A stretch of 64,000 bases of DNA, taken from the NCBI GenBank assembly GCA_002350105.1, contig DEDT01000054.1, positions 1 to 64,000 on the forward strand. Reading direction: 5' to 3'. The position numbers and the translations under genes were made by a program. Positions 48,062 to 57,541 of the stretch are shown here, piece after piece (positions within the stretch are counted from its first letter, which is position 1; each line of letters begins with the position of its first letter). The notes below the pieces were generated by a model, which had not been told where the DNA came from, made no database searches, and saw only the letters and a program-made list of their open reading frames with translations. The stretch is from Selenomonadaceae bacterium UBA2897 (GTDB lineage: Bacteria; Bacillota; Negativicutes; Selenomonadales; Selenomonadaceae).

Positions 48062-48790
48062 TTACTGCAAATTGCAGTAAATTTCCCGCACTTTCTCCAG
48101 GTCTTCCGCCGTATCGACGCCCACGAAATGGCACTTCGTCTCGATGACCTTGATGCGATAGCCATTCTCAAGCGCACGCAGCTGCTCCAGGCTCTCGGCA
48201 TGCTCCAGCGGCGTCTCTGCCATCTTCGCATACTGCAGCAGGAAATCCCGCTTGTAAGCGTAGATGCCGATGTGCTTGTAGACAGGCGTACCCGTATGGC
48301 GCGGGAACGGCAGCAGCGAACGCGAGAAGTAGAGCGCATAGCCCTGCTTATCCGTCACGACCTTCACGTTGTTCGGATTTTGCTGCTCGGCCTCGTCCGT
48401 GATCTCCGTCCTGACCGTAGCCATCTGTAGCTCCGGATCATCATCGAAGGCCGCCGCGAGCGCATCGATGAGCGCGGGCTCGATGAGGGGCTCATCGCCC
48501 TGCACGTTGATGATGAGCTCCGCCTCGGGATGAGCTGCCGCGACCTCTGCGAGCCGGTCCGTCCCCGTGGGATGATCCTTGCGCGTGAGCATAGCCCTGC
48601 CGCCCGCCTGCTCCACGGCGGCCTTGATGCGCTCGTCGTCCGTCGCCACCAGCGTCTCAGCAACGCGCTGCGCCTGCGCGGCGCGCTCGTAGACGCGCAC
48701 GACCATCGGCTTGCCCGCGATATCCATGAGCGGCTTGCCCGGCAGCCGCGTCGATGCGTAGCGCGCCGGAATAACACATAAGACCTGCAT
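48062..48790 (-). CDS. kdsB: CMP-Kdo synthetase
   Basis: Activates Kdo with CTP, 242 aa. [24 protein letters not shown] at the N-terminus, [11 protein letters not shown] and the [15 protein letters not shown] segment define KdsB. It lies between the waaA-lpxK fusion and kdsA. Confidence 0.97.
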   Translation of the reverse strand: MQVLCVIPARYASTRLPGKPLMDIAGKPMVVRVYERAAQAQRVAETLVATDDERIKAAVEQAGGRAMLTRKDHPTGTDRLAEVAAAHPEAELIINVQGDEPLIEPALIDALAAAFDDDPELQMATVRTEITDEAEQQNPNNVKVVTDKQGYALYFSRSLLPFPRHTGTPVYKHIGIYAYKRDFLLQYAKMAETPLEHAESLEQLRALENGYRIKVIETKCHFVGVDTAEDLEKVREIYCNLQ

Positions 48791-48793
48791 AGT

Positions 48794-51304
48794 TTACTTC
48801 CCTTCTGCCGGTGCCTGCGGCTGCCGGCCCAGTTTCTTCACGATATCCTGTTGCAAGAGCTGCTGGAATTCCCCGCCGCCCTGCGTGAACGTGACCTCGA
48901 CGCAGATGACATAGACCGGCATGTTCCAGCGCGCGCGGATGACTTCGGCCGGAATCTTCACGGCGTCTTTCTCCGTGATGACGATGGCCTCTGCTCCCAT
49001 ATTCTCCGCCTGCTCCAGGATATCCTGCATCTCCATCATCGTATAGTCGTGATGATCCGGATAGCGCAGGCTCTCGATGATGACCGCACCGAGATCCGAC
49101 AGCGTCTGCTCAAAGGAGGCCGGGTTGCCGATGGCCGAGACGGCCACGACACGACGTCCCCTGATCTCCGCTACGTCGATGCCCTCGTCCGCAATGTCGC
49201 GGTACCATTCCTGAATGGGAATGAAGCAGCGCGGCTGATGCACGGACTCGAGGATATGCGCATCGGGATTGTACTTCGCCACGGTCTGGCGGATGTAGTC
49301 ACAGGAGCCTTCCGCCGCCTGATCGACCTTCGTCATCAGGCAGACGTCGGCACGGCTGATGTGCGAGATTGGCTCCCTGAGCGTACCGCGTGGCAGGATA
49401 TAGCCATTGCCGAAGACGTTGACCGCATCGACGAGCAGGATATCGAGGTCGCGCTGCAGCTGCCAGTGCTGATAACCATCATCGAGAATCGCTACCTCCG
49501 CACCAAAGTGCTCGATGGCATAGCGGCCCGTCTTGACGCGTTCCGCGCCGATGAGCACCGGCACATCGGGCAGGTGTTTCGCGAGCATATAGGCTTCATC
49601 GCCCGCCTCGGCCGCGTCCATGTAGAGCTTCCTGCCATCCGAAACGATGCCGACCTCACCGTGCCACTTCGCACGATAGCCGCGGTTCAGGATCACGACG
49701 CGGTAGCCCATATCGTGAATCTCGCGCGCCAGACGCTGTGCCGTCGGCGTCTTGCCAGTACCGCCCACGGTCACGTTGCCGAGGGAAATCACGAAGCAAT
49801 CGAGACGGTGGCGCCGGAACAGGCCGATATGGTAGCCAGCCAGCTTGATATTGACGAGTCCCGCATAGATGAACGAGAACAGGTGCAGGATGGCGAGCAC
49901 GATGTTGAGGAAGAAACCATCGACTTCCTTAGCATGCACGAGATCGATGAAATACGTCTGCAGATTCGCGATTTTCTGCGTAGAGCGCACACGGCGCGTC
50001 TCTTCCTCGCTCTCGTAGGCATCGAGCATCTTGCGCAGCAGGATGGCCGATTTGCGCGAGGCCCCCTTGTTCTCCTTGACGATGGAGAGCGTGACCTCCT
50101 CCATGCGGTGCCTTTCGGCCGGGTCATCGAAGAGTTTCACGACCTGCTGCGCGAGTTCCTTGCCATTCTGCACGGTAATTACGGCGTCGCGATTCTTGAA
50201 CAGCGCGTGCGTATCCTTGAAGTTGAACATATAGTGGCCGACGATAATGGCCTTGCCATGGGCCGCCGGCTCCAGGATGTTGTGGCCGCCGTGGGCGATA
50301 AGGCTGCCGCCGACGTAGATGACGTCGCCGATGCTGTAGACCTTGCCCAGCTCGCCGATGGTATCGAGAATCACGATGTCCTCGTTATTTCCCGGATGCT
50401 TCTGCAGCTCCGTGCGGCAAGCTACCGTAAAGCCTGCACTCTTGCAGAGATGCACAACCTCTGCCGTGCGCAGCAGCTCGCGCGGCGCGATGACGAGGCG
50501 CGCCTGCGGGTGTTTCTCCCGCACGGCGCGGAAAGCGTTCAGCACCGGCTCCTCTTCGCCGCGGTGCGTTGAGCCCGCGAGGAAGATACCGTCGTTCTGC
50601 TCCAGTCCCATCTCCCGGATAATGCGCTGCTTTTCCTCCGGACTCACATCCGTATAAGTCTGATCGAATTTTGTGTTCCCCGTAACCGTCACCTTGGCCG
50701 GGTCAGCGCCCAGGCGCTTGATGTAGTCCGCATCGATGGAGGACTGCATCGCGAAGAGCTTCACCGTGCCCAGCATATCCCGCAGGATGCTGTGCAGATG
50801 CTTGTACTGCTTCACGCTGCGGTCACTGATGCGGCCGTTGACCATCATCACGGGGATGCGCAGATGACGTGCCGTCTTGAGGAAGTTCGGCCAAAGCTCC
50901 GTCTCCACAGGCAGGAACACGCGCGGACGGATGCGCCGCAGTACATGTGCCGCCACGAAGGGCAGATCCAGCGGGAAATAGATGATGGCATCTGCATCCT
51001 TGATGATGCGATTTGCCATCTCGTAGCCGCTCGTCGTCACCACGGAGACGAGAATCGGGCTATGGGGGAATTCCTTGCGAAACTCCTTGATCAGCGGGCT
51101 CGTGGCCACGATCTCGCCCACGGAGGCCGCATGCACCCAGATGCATTCCTTTTTCTCCACGCGATCGAGGGCATGCTCGGGGAAAAAGCCCAGGCTCTGT
51201 TTGATGCGCTCTACGAAGCCCTTCTCGCGCACGGAGCGCACGCAGAATACGGGAATGATCAGGAAAGCGATGATAATCGCCGCAATATTATAGATTAACT
51301 GCAT
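48794..51304 (-). CDS. fused Kdo transferase (WaaA) and lipid A 4'-kinase (LpxK)
   Basis: An 836-aa two-domain protein. Residues 1 to about 425 are WaaA/KdtA: membrane anchor, VHAASVGE with catalytic Glu64, LPVETELWPN, GNTKFDQ and GGHNILEPAAHGKAI. A charged linker leads to LpxK (about 450-836) with its own membrane-associated helix and the P-loop GNVTVGGTGKT (514-519). LNRGYRAKW, LDDGYQHWQL and PDHHDYT follow. No stop or frameshift separates them. It would phosphorylate the lipid A disaccharide and add Kdo in one polypeptide. It starts 1 bp past the msbA stop. Confidence 0.93.
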   Translation of the reverse strand: MQLIYNIAAIIIAFLIIPVFCVRSVREKGFVERIKQSLGFFPEHALDRVEKKECIWVHAASVGEIVATSPLIKEFRKEFPHSPILVSVVTTSGYEMANRIIKDADAIIYFPLDLPFVAAHVLRRIRPRVFLPVETELWPNFLKTARHLRIPVMMVNGRISDRSVKQYKHLHSILRDMLGTVKLFAMQSSIDADYIKRLGADPAKVTVTGNTKFDQTYTDVSPEEKQRIIREMGLEQNDGIFLAGSTHRGEEEPVLNAFRAVREKHPQARLVIAPRELLRTAEVVHLCKSAGFTVACRTELQKHPGNNEDIVILDTIGELGKVYSIGDVIYVGGSLIAHGGHNILEPAAHGKAIIVGHYMFNFKDTHALFKNRDAVITVQNGKELAQQVVKLFDDPAERHRMEEVTLSIVKENKGASRKSAILLRKMLDAYESEEETRRVRSTQKIANLQTYFIDLVHAKEVDGFFLNIVLAILHLFSFIYAGLVNIKLAGYHIGLFRRHRLDCFVISLGNVTVGGTGKTPTAQRLAREIHDMGYRVVILNRGYRAKWHGEVGIVSDGRKLYMDAAEAGDEAYMLAKHLPDVPVLIGAERVKTGRYAIEHFGAEVAILDDGYQHWQLQRDLDILLVDAVNVFGNGYILPRGTLREPISHISRADVCLMTKVDQAAEGSCDYIRQTVAKYNPDAHILESVHQPRCFIPIQEWYRDIADEGIDVAEIRGRRVVAVSAIGNPASFEQTLSDLGAVIIESLRYPDHHDYTMMEMQDILEQAENMGAEAIVITEKDAVKIPAEVIRARWNMPVYVICVEVTFTQGGGEFQQLLQQDIVKKLGRQPQAPAEGK

Positions 51305-51305
51305 C

Positions 51306-53048
51306 TCATTGCTCCTCGCTCTCCGCCGTCTTCCTGAACTGAATGTTGTAAAGGGTGCTGTATAGACCACCTTTTGCCAGCAGTTCCTCGTGCGTACCAT
51401 GTTCCTGGATACGTCCATGATCGATGACGTAGATCTGATCCGCATCGAAAATCGTCGAAAGGCGATGCGCAATGACAAAGGAGGTGCGGCCGACCATGAG
51501 CTGGTCGAGGGCCGCCTGCACAATCTTTTCACTCTCCGTATCGAGCGCGGAAGTCGCCTCGTCGAGAATGAGAATACGTGGGTTCTTGAGGATGGCCCGC
51601 GCGATGGCCATGCGCTGGCGCTGGCCGCCCGAGAGATTCAGGCCGCGCTCGCCGAGCTGCGTATCGTAGCCCTGGGGCAGCGCGCGGATGAATTCATCCG
51701 CATTCGCGGCCTTGGCCGCCGCCACGACTTCTTCATCCGTGGCATCAAGACGGCCGTAGCGGATATTCTCTCGCACACTCGTCGAGAAGAGCATGGTCTC
51801 CTGCGGCACGATGCCGATCTGCCCGCGCAGGGAATCCAGCGTCACGTCGCGCACATCATAGCCGTCAATCCTGATGCTGCCAGCCGTCACATCGTAGAAG
51901 CGCGGGATCAGGTTCGCGATCGTCGATTTGCCCGCGCCGCTGGGGCCGACAAAGGCGATCATCTGGCCTGGCTTCGCCTCCAGCGTCATATCGATGAGCG
52001 CCGGCACGCCCTCTTTGTACGCGAAGTCCACATGCTCCACGCTGACTGCGCCCTGAACGGGAGGCAACTCTTTCGCCTCCGGCTTGTCCTTGATCGTTTC
52101 CGGCAGGTCGATGACCGCAAACACGCGGTCCACCGCCGCCATGGCGCGCTGCAGGTTGCCGTAGACGCGCGAGAGGCGCTTGACCGGATTCGCGAGGTTC
52201 ACGGCGTAAGTGAGGAACGCGATGAGCGAACCGGCCGTCAGCACGCCGTTGATGACCTCGTAGCCGCCGAACCAGAGGATGACGGCCACGGATACGGCGG
52301 CCAGGAACTCCACGGACGGCGTGAGCAGGCTCGTGAGCTGCACGTTCTTCATCGCCGCCTGGAAGTTCAGCTCGTTCTGGCGGCAGAAACGGTCGATCTC
52401 GTAGCGCTGGCGCACGAAGGACTTGACGACGCGGATGGCCGAAATGCTCTCCTGCAGCAGCGAGGTGATGTCCGCCATGCGCTCCTGAATCACCGTGCCG
52501 TTGCGCTTGATCTTGCGGCCGAAAATCTTCATGGCCTGCCCCACGAGCGGGATAATGGCCAGCGTCAGCAGGGAGAGTTTCCAGTCGAGCACGAGCATCA
52601 TCACCAGCGAACCGATGAGGATGGAGCCCTCCGTCACCATCTCGATGAGGTTATCGACGAGCGCCGACTGGATGGCCGCCACATCATTCGTGATGTAACT
52701 CATGGTCTCGCCCGTCTGGTGCTTATCATAGTAGGCCAGCGGCATGCGCTGGAACTTGCGGAACATGACCTCGCGCACGTCGATAATGACCTTCTGGCCA
52801 ATATAGGACACGAGGTAGGATTGGCCGTAATAAAAGATGCCGCGCAGGATAAAGACGACGACGATGCCGAGACAGATGATGTTCAGCATGCCCATGTCCT
52901 TATCCGTGAGCACCTTATCGACCATATCCTTGATGATCCAGGGCAGATAAAGATTTGCCGCCGCTGCCATGATAATGCAGATGATGGCAAACCCCAGCTG
53001 TTTCAGATACGGCCGGATGTATTGCAGCAGCCGTTTATAGTTCTTCAT
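51306..53048 (-). CDS. msbA: lipid A flippase MsbA-type ABC exporter
   Basis: A 580-aa half-transporter with six N-terminal membrane helices. The ATPase domain has Walker A GPSGAGKSTIA, the signature NLSGGQRQRMAIARA, Walker B ILILDEATSALD and H-loop AHRLST. Its place among lpx and waaA genes points to core-lipid A flipping. ATGA overlap with lpxB. Confidence 0.93.
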   Translation of the reverse strand: MKNYKRLLQYIRPYLKQLGFAIICIIMAAAANLYLPWIIKDMVDKVLTDKDMGMLNIICLGIVVVFILRGIFYYGQSYLVSYIGQKVIIDVREVMFRKFQRMPLAYYDKHQTGETMSYITNDVAAIQSALVDNLIEMVTEGSILIGSLVMMLVLDWKLSLLTLAIIPLVGQAMKIFGRKIKRNGTVIQERMADITSLLQESISAIRVVKSFVRQRYEIDRFCRQNELNFQAAMKNVQLTSLLTPSVEFLAAVSVAVILWFGGYEVINGVLTAGSLIAFLTYAVNLANPVKRLSRVYGNLQRAMAAVDRVFAVIDLPETIKDKPEAKELPPVQGAVSVEHVDFAYKEGVPALIDMTLEAKPGQMIAFVGPSGAGKSTIANLIPRFYDVTAGSIRIDGYDVRDVTLDSLRGQIGIVPQETMLFSTSVRENIRYGRLDATDEEVVAAAKAANADEFIRALPQGYDTQLGERGLNLSGGQRQRMAIARAILKNPRILILDEATSALDTESEKIVQAALDQLMVGRTSFVIAHRLSTIFDADQIYVIDHGRIQEHGTHEELLAKGGLYSTLYNIQFRKTAESEEQ

Positions 53049-54202
53049 GCCTTTTCCTCATTACTTTCCGTTGTATATCCTGCCGCCGCCAGCACCTTTG
53101 CCGCCACGCGCTCCGCCGCTCCGGGCTGGCCGAGGCATTCGCAGGCCGCACGCAGCTTCGCGAGCACCGCGGGACGCTCCGCCGAGCCACGGCAGAGCTT
53201 TTCCACCTCTGCCGCGATGCGCGCGGGCTGCACCTCATCCTGCAAGAGCTCCGTCTCAAAGGGCTCGCCGAGCAGGATATTGGGCAGACTGAAACTCTTC
53301 ACGTGCACGAGCAGCCTGCCGACGAAATACGACAGCGGCGAGAGCCGATAGAGCACGACGCAGGGCAGTCCCATGAGCGCGGCCTCCATAACGACCGTGC
53401 CCGACGTGGCCATGGCCGCATCGGCAAGACCCATGAGCGCATAGCGGTACCGATGCGTCAGCGTGACCTTCACGCCCGTCGCATCGATCCGTCGCTTTAG
53501 ATCCACCTCATCGATGCCCTCGGCTACGGGCAGGAAGAAACGCAGCGCCGGATGTGCCTTGGCCAGCAGCTGTGCCGCGCCCAGCATGGCGGGCAGCAGC
53601 AGCTCGATTTCCTGCTTGCGGCTGCCCGGCAGCAACAGTACCGCATGCTCGTCTGCCTGCAGCTGGAAATATTTTCTGGCCTCTGCCTCGGGCAATTCCG
53701 CCCTTACACTGTCCACGAGCGGGTTGCCGACGAAGGAAATCTTTGCGCCTGCCTGCTGGTAGACGGGTAATTCGTGCGGAAAAATCGCCACGAACTCGTC
53801 GGCCAGACGTGCGCATTTCTTCGCCCTGCCCTTGCGCCAGGCCCAGGCCGAAGGCGGAATATACGAAAACACGCGGATACCCAGTGCCTTCGCGCGCTTC
53901 GCGAGACGCCAGTTGAAATCCGGATAATCGATGAGCACGAGCAGGTCCGGCTTCTCTTCCCGCATGAATGCCGTCAGCGTGTCGAGCAGGCGCAGCAGGC
54001 GGCGCAGATTCTTCAGCACTTCCCAGACACCCATGACATTGTAGCTGCGGTAGTCCGCCGCGAGGCGCACGCCGGCCGCTGCCATCTCCGGCCCACCGAA
54101 ACCGATGAGTTCCGCCTCCGGAACCTGATGATGGATGGCCGCCGCGAGTTTGGCCCCATGCAAATCGCCGGATACCTCGCCGGCCGAAAGCATGATCTTC
54201 AT
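53045..54202 (-). CDS. lpxB: lipid-A-disaccharide synthase
   Basis: Joins UDP-diacyl-GlcN and lipid X, 385 aa. SAGEVSGDLHGAKLA, the IDYPDFNWRLAKRAK motif, SYIPPSAWAWRKGRAK and ATSGTVVMEAAL are diagnostic. The ATG at 54202 follows GGAGGAG. Confidence 0.97.
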   Translation of the reverse strand: MKIMLSAGEVSGDLHGAKLAAAIHHQVPEAELIGFGGPEMAAAGVRLAADYRSYNVMGVWEVLKNLRRLLRLLDTLTAFMREEKPDLLVLIDYPDFNWRLAKRAKALGIRVFSYIPPSAWAWRKGRAKKCARLADEFVAIFPHELPVYQQAGAKISFVGNPLVDSVRAELPEAEARKYFQLQADEHAVLLLPGSRKQEIELLLPAMLGAAQLLAKAHPALRFFLPVAEGIDEVDLKRRIDATGVKVTLTHRYRYALMGLADAAMATSGTVVMEAALMGLPCVVLYRLSPLSYFVGRLLVHVKSFSLPNILLGEPFETELLQDEVQPARIAAEVEKLCRGSAERPAVLAKLRAACECLGQPGAAERVAAKVLAAAGYTTESNEEKA

Positions 54203-54336
54203 TCTGCACTCCTCCCCGCAGTACCACCAGGTCACCCGATAGATGACGTGAAAAAGACGCGAGGAAGCTCCCTTGGCGGGATTTCGCCGCGTCTGCCAGG
54301 AATCACGCCCATGATTCCCGATACTCACATAGACTC

Positions 54337-55140
54337 TTACATCGCTACGATCGCGATGTTGTTGGCCTCCGCCAGCGCGATGACTTTCGGCTGGTCAACC
54401 AGCAGGGTTTTATCCGCCTCGATGGCGAGCGCCGAGGCCTTCACCTCAATCATCGTCTGCAACGTCTGCACGCCGACCGTCGGTACGTCAAAACGGTTAT
54501 CCTGCTGTGGCTTGGCCACCTTCGCGACCACAGCCCCCTCGCGTGCCAATGCACCGCCGCGGCGGATGCACGCATCCGTGCCCTCGATAGCCTCCAGGGC
54601 CATGACGGCCTTGTTCTTCACGACGACGGTCTGGCCGATATCGAGGCGGCCGAGCTCGCGCGCCACGACAAAACCGAATTCCATATCCGCCTTTTCCTCC
54701 GGCGTCGGCTCGCGTTTGGTCAGCGTGCCGTGATGCGGCATGAGGCGGCGCAGGAGCGTCGTCTGGTCGAAAGCCTGCACGCCAATCTTCGCGAGTTCGC
54801 GCACGAACATCATCATGATCGTGTCGTCCTTGCGATCCGGCAGCGCCATGATGAGCTGCAGCAGATGCGCATCCGGTTTCACCTTGCCCGAAAAGAGCAG
54901 TTCCTTCGTGACCTTACCGAGCATCGTGACCTTTTTGATGTTGTTCTCCTGCAGATACTTCAGGATAGCGTCGAGATGCGCGATGCTGATCTCCTCGTAG
55001 TGGGCCGCGCACTGTGCCAGCTCCTTATCCGTTTCCGGCAACAGCGCTACGACGTAAACCTCGAAGCCCAGCCCCGCTGCGGCTTTCGCGCATTCCACCG
55101 GCAAACGGCCGGCACCAGCCAGCAATCCTACTCTTTCCAT
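54337..55140 (-). CDS. lpxI: UDP-2,3-diacylglucosamine pyrophosphatase LpxI
   Basis: Produces lipid X, 267 aa. LAGAGRLPVECAKAA at the N-terminus, a DUF1009-type core and the C-terminal VPTVGVQTLQTMIEVKASALAIEADKTLLVD fit LpxI, the alternative to LpxH. No lpxH-like gene is seen in the window. It lies between lpxA and lpxB. Confidence 0.94.
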   Translation of the reverse strand: MERVGLLAGAGRLPVECAKAAAGLGFEVYVVALLPETDKELAQCAAHYEEISIAHLDAILKYLQENNIKKVTMLGKVTKELLFSGKVKPDAHLLQLIMALPDRKDDTIMMMFVRELAKIGVQAFDQTTLLRRLMPHHGTLTKREPTPEEKADMEFGFVVARELGRLDIGQTVVVKNKAVMALEAIEGTDACIRRGGALAREGAVVAKVAKPQQDNRFDVPTVGVQTLQTMIEVKASALAIEADKTLLVDQPKVIALAEANNIAIVAM

Positions 55141-55166
55141 ACAGACACCCCTTGCTCACTCTCTAT

Positions 55167-55979
55167 TTATTCCGATTCATGCCGCACACGGCAGATACCG
55201 CGCTCCGCATTCCGCAGGAAACGCAGGATATGATCCACCTCATCGCAGGCCGGAATCTCCTGCTCAATGACCGCAATGGCCTGTGGCAGGGAAAGTCCCG
55301 AACGGTAGAGAATACGGTAGGCCTGCTTGAGCCGGCGGCGCGACTCCGGCGCAATGCCCGCGCGCGAAATACCTACGGTGTTCAGACCCACGGCCTTGGC
55401 CGGACGGCCATCGACAATCGTGTAGGGCACGACGTCCTGTACAAGCTTCGAAGCGCCGCCCACCATGGCATTGCGGCCGATCTTCACGAACTGATGCACG
55501 CCCGTCATGCCGCCGATGACCACGCGGTCCTCAACGACGACATGACCCGCGATCATCGCCGCGTTGCTCATGATAACGTTGTTGCCGACCACGCAGTTAT
55601 GGGCGACGTGCGTATAGGCCATGAGCAGGCAGTCGTTGCCGATGCGCGTCTCCTCACCCTCACCCGTTGCGCGGTGAATCGTCGCGAACTCGCGGATCGA
55701 GGTGCGGTCGCCGATGACCGTCGTGCTCTTCTCGCCCTTGAACTTCAGGTCCTGCGGCACCTCGCCCACCGAGGCGCACTGGAAGATATGGCAATTCTCG
55801 CCGATCGTCGTCCACTCGTGAATCACCGCATGTGCACCAATGATGGTACCATCCCCGATGCTGACGTGATCCTCAATGACGGCGTAGGGCCCGATCTGGA
55901 CATTCTTGCCTATATGTGCCTGTGGAGACACGACGGCCGTGGCATGGATACCACTTGCGGTTTCATTCTCCGTATTCAT
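55167..55979 (-). CDS. lpxA: UDP-GlcNAc acyltransferase
   Basis: The first committed acylation of lipid A, 270 aa. A left-handed beta helix of hexapeptide repeats starts at HATAVVSPQAHIGKNVQIGPYAVI. The catalytic-His region YTHVAHNC and the C-terminal helical part are present. ATG 55979 is preferred because AGGAG is 9 bp upstream. The 177-bp gap to fabZ shows no ORF. Confidence 0.96.
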   Translation of the reverse strand: MNTENETASGIHATAVVSPQAHIGKNVQIGPYAVIEDHVSIGDGTIIGAHAVIHEWTTIGENCHIFQCASVGEVPQDLKFKGEKSTTVIGDRTSIREFATIHRATGEGEETRIGNDCLLMAYTHVAHNCVVGNNVIMSNAAMIAGHVVVEDRVVIGGMTGVHQFVKIGRNAMVGGASKLVQDVVPYTIVDGRPAKAVGLNTVGISRAGIAPESRRRLKQAYRILYRSGLSLPQAIAVIEQEIPACDEVDHILRFLRNAERGICRVRHESE

Positions 55980-56165
55980 CTGCTCCAACTCCTAAACTCT
56001 CTTTCTTTTCTGTCAGCCGTCTGCGGCGGCCCGATTGCTTTGCTCTGTCTACTTCAACTATAATCCCAAATACACTTCCAAAATTCGTCTGCAATCTGAC
56101 AGCAAATCCAGGTGTTTTACGAGCTGAACAAAGCTTATCTGCGATTAGCTCACCAATATAAGCTA

Positions 56166-56609
56166 TTATTTGCTAATTTCGTCCCTTTTCAGGGCAAACT
56201 TGAAGTCCGCCGAAGCGACGAGCTTGTCACCGACATAGCCATCGCAGTGCAGCAGACCGAAGTCACCGCGACGGCGCACGAGCTCCGCCTTGGTCACAAG
56301 CTGGTCACCCGGCACTACCGGATGCTTGAACTTCACGTTTTCCATGCCGCCGAAGAGCGCGATCTTGCCGCGGTTTTCCTCCGGATAGAGCATGGCCACG
56401 CCGCCGACCTGGGCCATGGCCTCGAGAATGAGTACGCCCGGCATGATGGGATTGCCGGGGAAATGCCCGCGGAACTGCGGCTCATTCATCGTGATGTTCT
56501 TGATGCCCGTCGCGGACTGGAACGGCTCGATCTCCGTAATGCGGTCCACGAGCAGCATGGGCGGACGATGCGGCAAAATCTTCATGATTTCTTTGATGTC
56601 GAGTTGCAT
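56166..56609 (-). CDS. fabZ: 3-hydroxyacyl-ACP dehydratase FabZ
   Basis: A hot-dog-fold dehydratase of 147 aa. The active-site His is in GHFPGNPIMPGVLILEAMAQ with the Glu in the same segment, and PHRPPMLLVDRI is at the N-terminus. Placement between lpxC and lpxA balances hydroxyacyl-ACP use for lipid A and fatty acids. ATG 56609 follows GAGGAG. Confidence 0.95.
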   Translation of the reverse strand: MQLDIKEIMKILPHRPPMLLVDRITEIEPFQSATGIKNITMNEPQFRGHFPGNPIMPGVLILEAMAQVGGVAMLYPEENRGKIALFGGMENVKFKHPVVPGDQLVTKAELVRRRGDFGLLHCDGYVGDKLVASADFKFALKRDEISK

Positions 56610-56629
56610 ATTTTTCTCTCCTCTATGTA

Positions 56630-57463
56630 TCATAAATGAGCTGCAGCGATTTGTTTCGCCAGCTGCGTATTCAAAGCATGTCCTGAGGCGGCCGCGATGA
56701 TATGGCCGCGAATGAGGCCCGCGAGGCGCAGGTCGCCGATGACATCGACGATCTTGTGGCGCACAAGCTCATCCTCGAAGTGCAGCGGATTGATCCAGCC
56801 CTCATCGTTGTAGATGATGACGTTGTCGATGCTGCCGCCGAGGCCGAGGCCCATGGCTTGCAACTGCGCGATTTCCTTCTCGTAGGCGATGGTGCGCGCC
56901 GGCGCAATTTCCTTTTCGTAGGTGGCCGGATCGATATGGAAGTCCTCGTACTGGATGCCGATGAGCTTGTGGGGATTCACCGACGTGAAGCTCACGCGGA
57001 AGCCGTCATAAGGCAGTGCCATGACGAAGCGGCCCGTCTTCTCGTCATCGATACGATACACCTTGTCGATGACGAGCTCGTGGCGCGGCGCATCCAGTTC
57101 CTGCGTCCCTGCGGACTGCAGCAGCTGGAAATAGACGAGCGCAGCGCCATCTGCCACCGGCGGTTCCTCCGCATCAAGCTCGATGCGGCAGTTATCGATG
57201 CGCAGCGCATGCAGGGCACTCATGAAGTGCTCGATGGTAAAGACCTTGCAGCCGTGCTCCTCCACCGTCGTCGCCCGCAGCGTGGAGGTGACATTGGCCG
57301 CGCACGCATGAATCACCGGCTCTCCCGGCAGATCCGTGCGTACGATGACGATGCCTGTATCCGCCGTTGCCGGGCAGAACCGCGCATGTACCTCCCTGCC
57401 GGAATGCAAACCAATTCCATTGTAGGTCACCGCTTTGGCGAGTGTAACCTGCTGCTTTTCCAT
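56630..57463 (-). CDS. lpxC: UDP-3-O-acyl-GlcNAc deacetylase
   Basis: A zinc deacetylase committing to lipid A, 277 aa. TLAKAVTYNGIGLHSGREV, the zinc His in EHFMSALHALRIDNCRIEL and the C-terminal EDELVRHKIVDVIGDL with its metal-binding His are present. The start follows GCGGGGG. Length is slightly shorter than the 305-aa E. coli enzyme. Confidence 0.96.
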   Translation of the reverse strand: MEKQQVTLAKAVTYNGIGLHSGREVHARFCPATADTGIVIVRTDLPGEPVIHACAANVTSTLRATTVEEHGCKVFTIEHFMSALHALRIDNCRIELDAEEPPVADGAALVYFQLLQSAGTQELDAPRHELVIDKVYRIDDEKTGRFVMALPYDGFRVSFTSVNPHKLIGIQYEDFHIDPATYEKEIAPARTIAYEKEIAQLQAMGLGLGGSIDNVIIYNDEGWINPLHFEDELVRHKIVDVIGDLRLAGLIRGHIIAAASGHALNTQLAKQIAAAHL

Positions 57464-57494
57464 AATGCCCCCGCTTTCTCTCTTAGCTGCTACT

Positions 57495-57523
57495 ATTTTA
57501 CAAAACATTCGTCATTCGCGCAA
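57495..57523 (-). promoter_or_regulatory. candidate lpxC promoter
   Basis: On the minus strand TTGCGC (57518-57523), 17 bp, TAAAAT (57495-57500), about 30 bp before lpxC. Confidence 0.45.
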
Positions 57524-57541
57524 GTGGGCAGGCAAAGTCTG

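Noticed and set aside
54203..54336. Terminator between lpxI and lpxB
   Set aside because: A short GGAATCA/TGATTCC stem exists but lacks a T-run, and neighbouring genes are otherwise tightly coupled.
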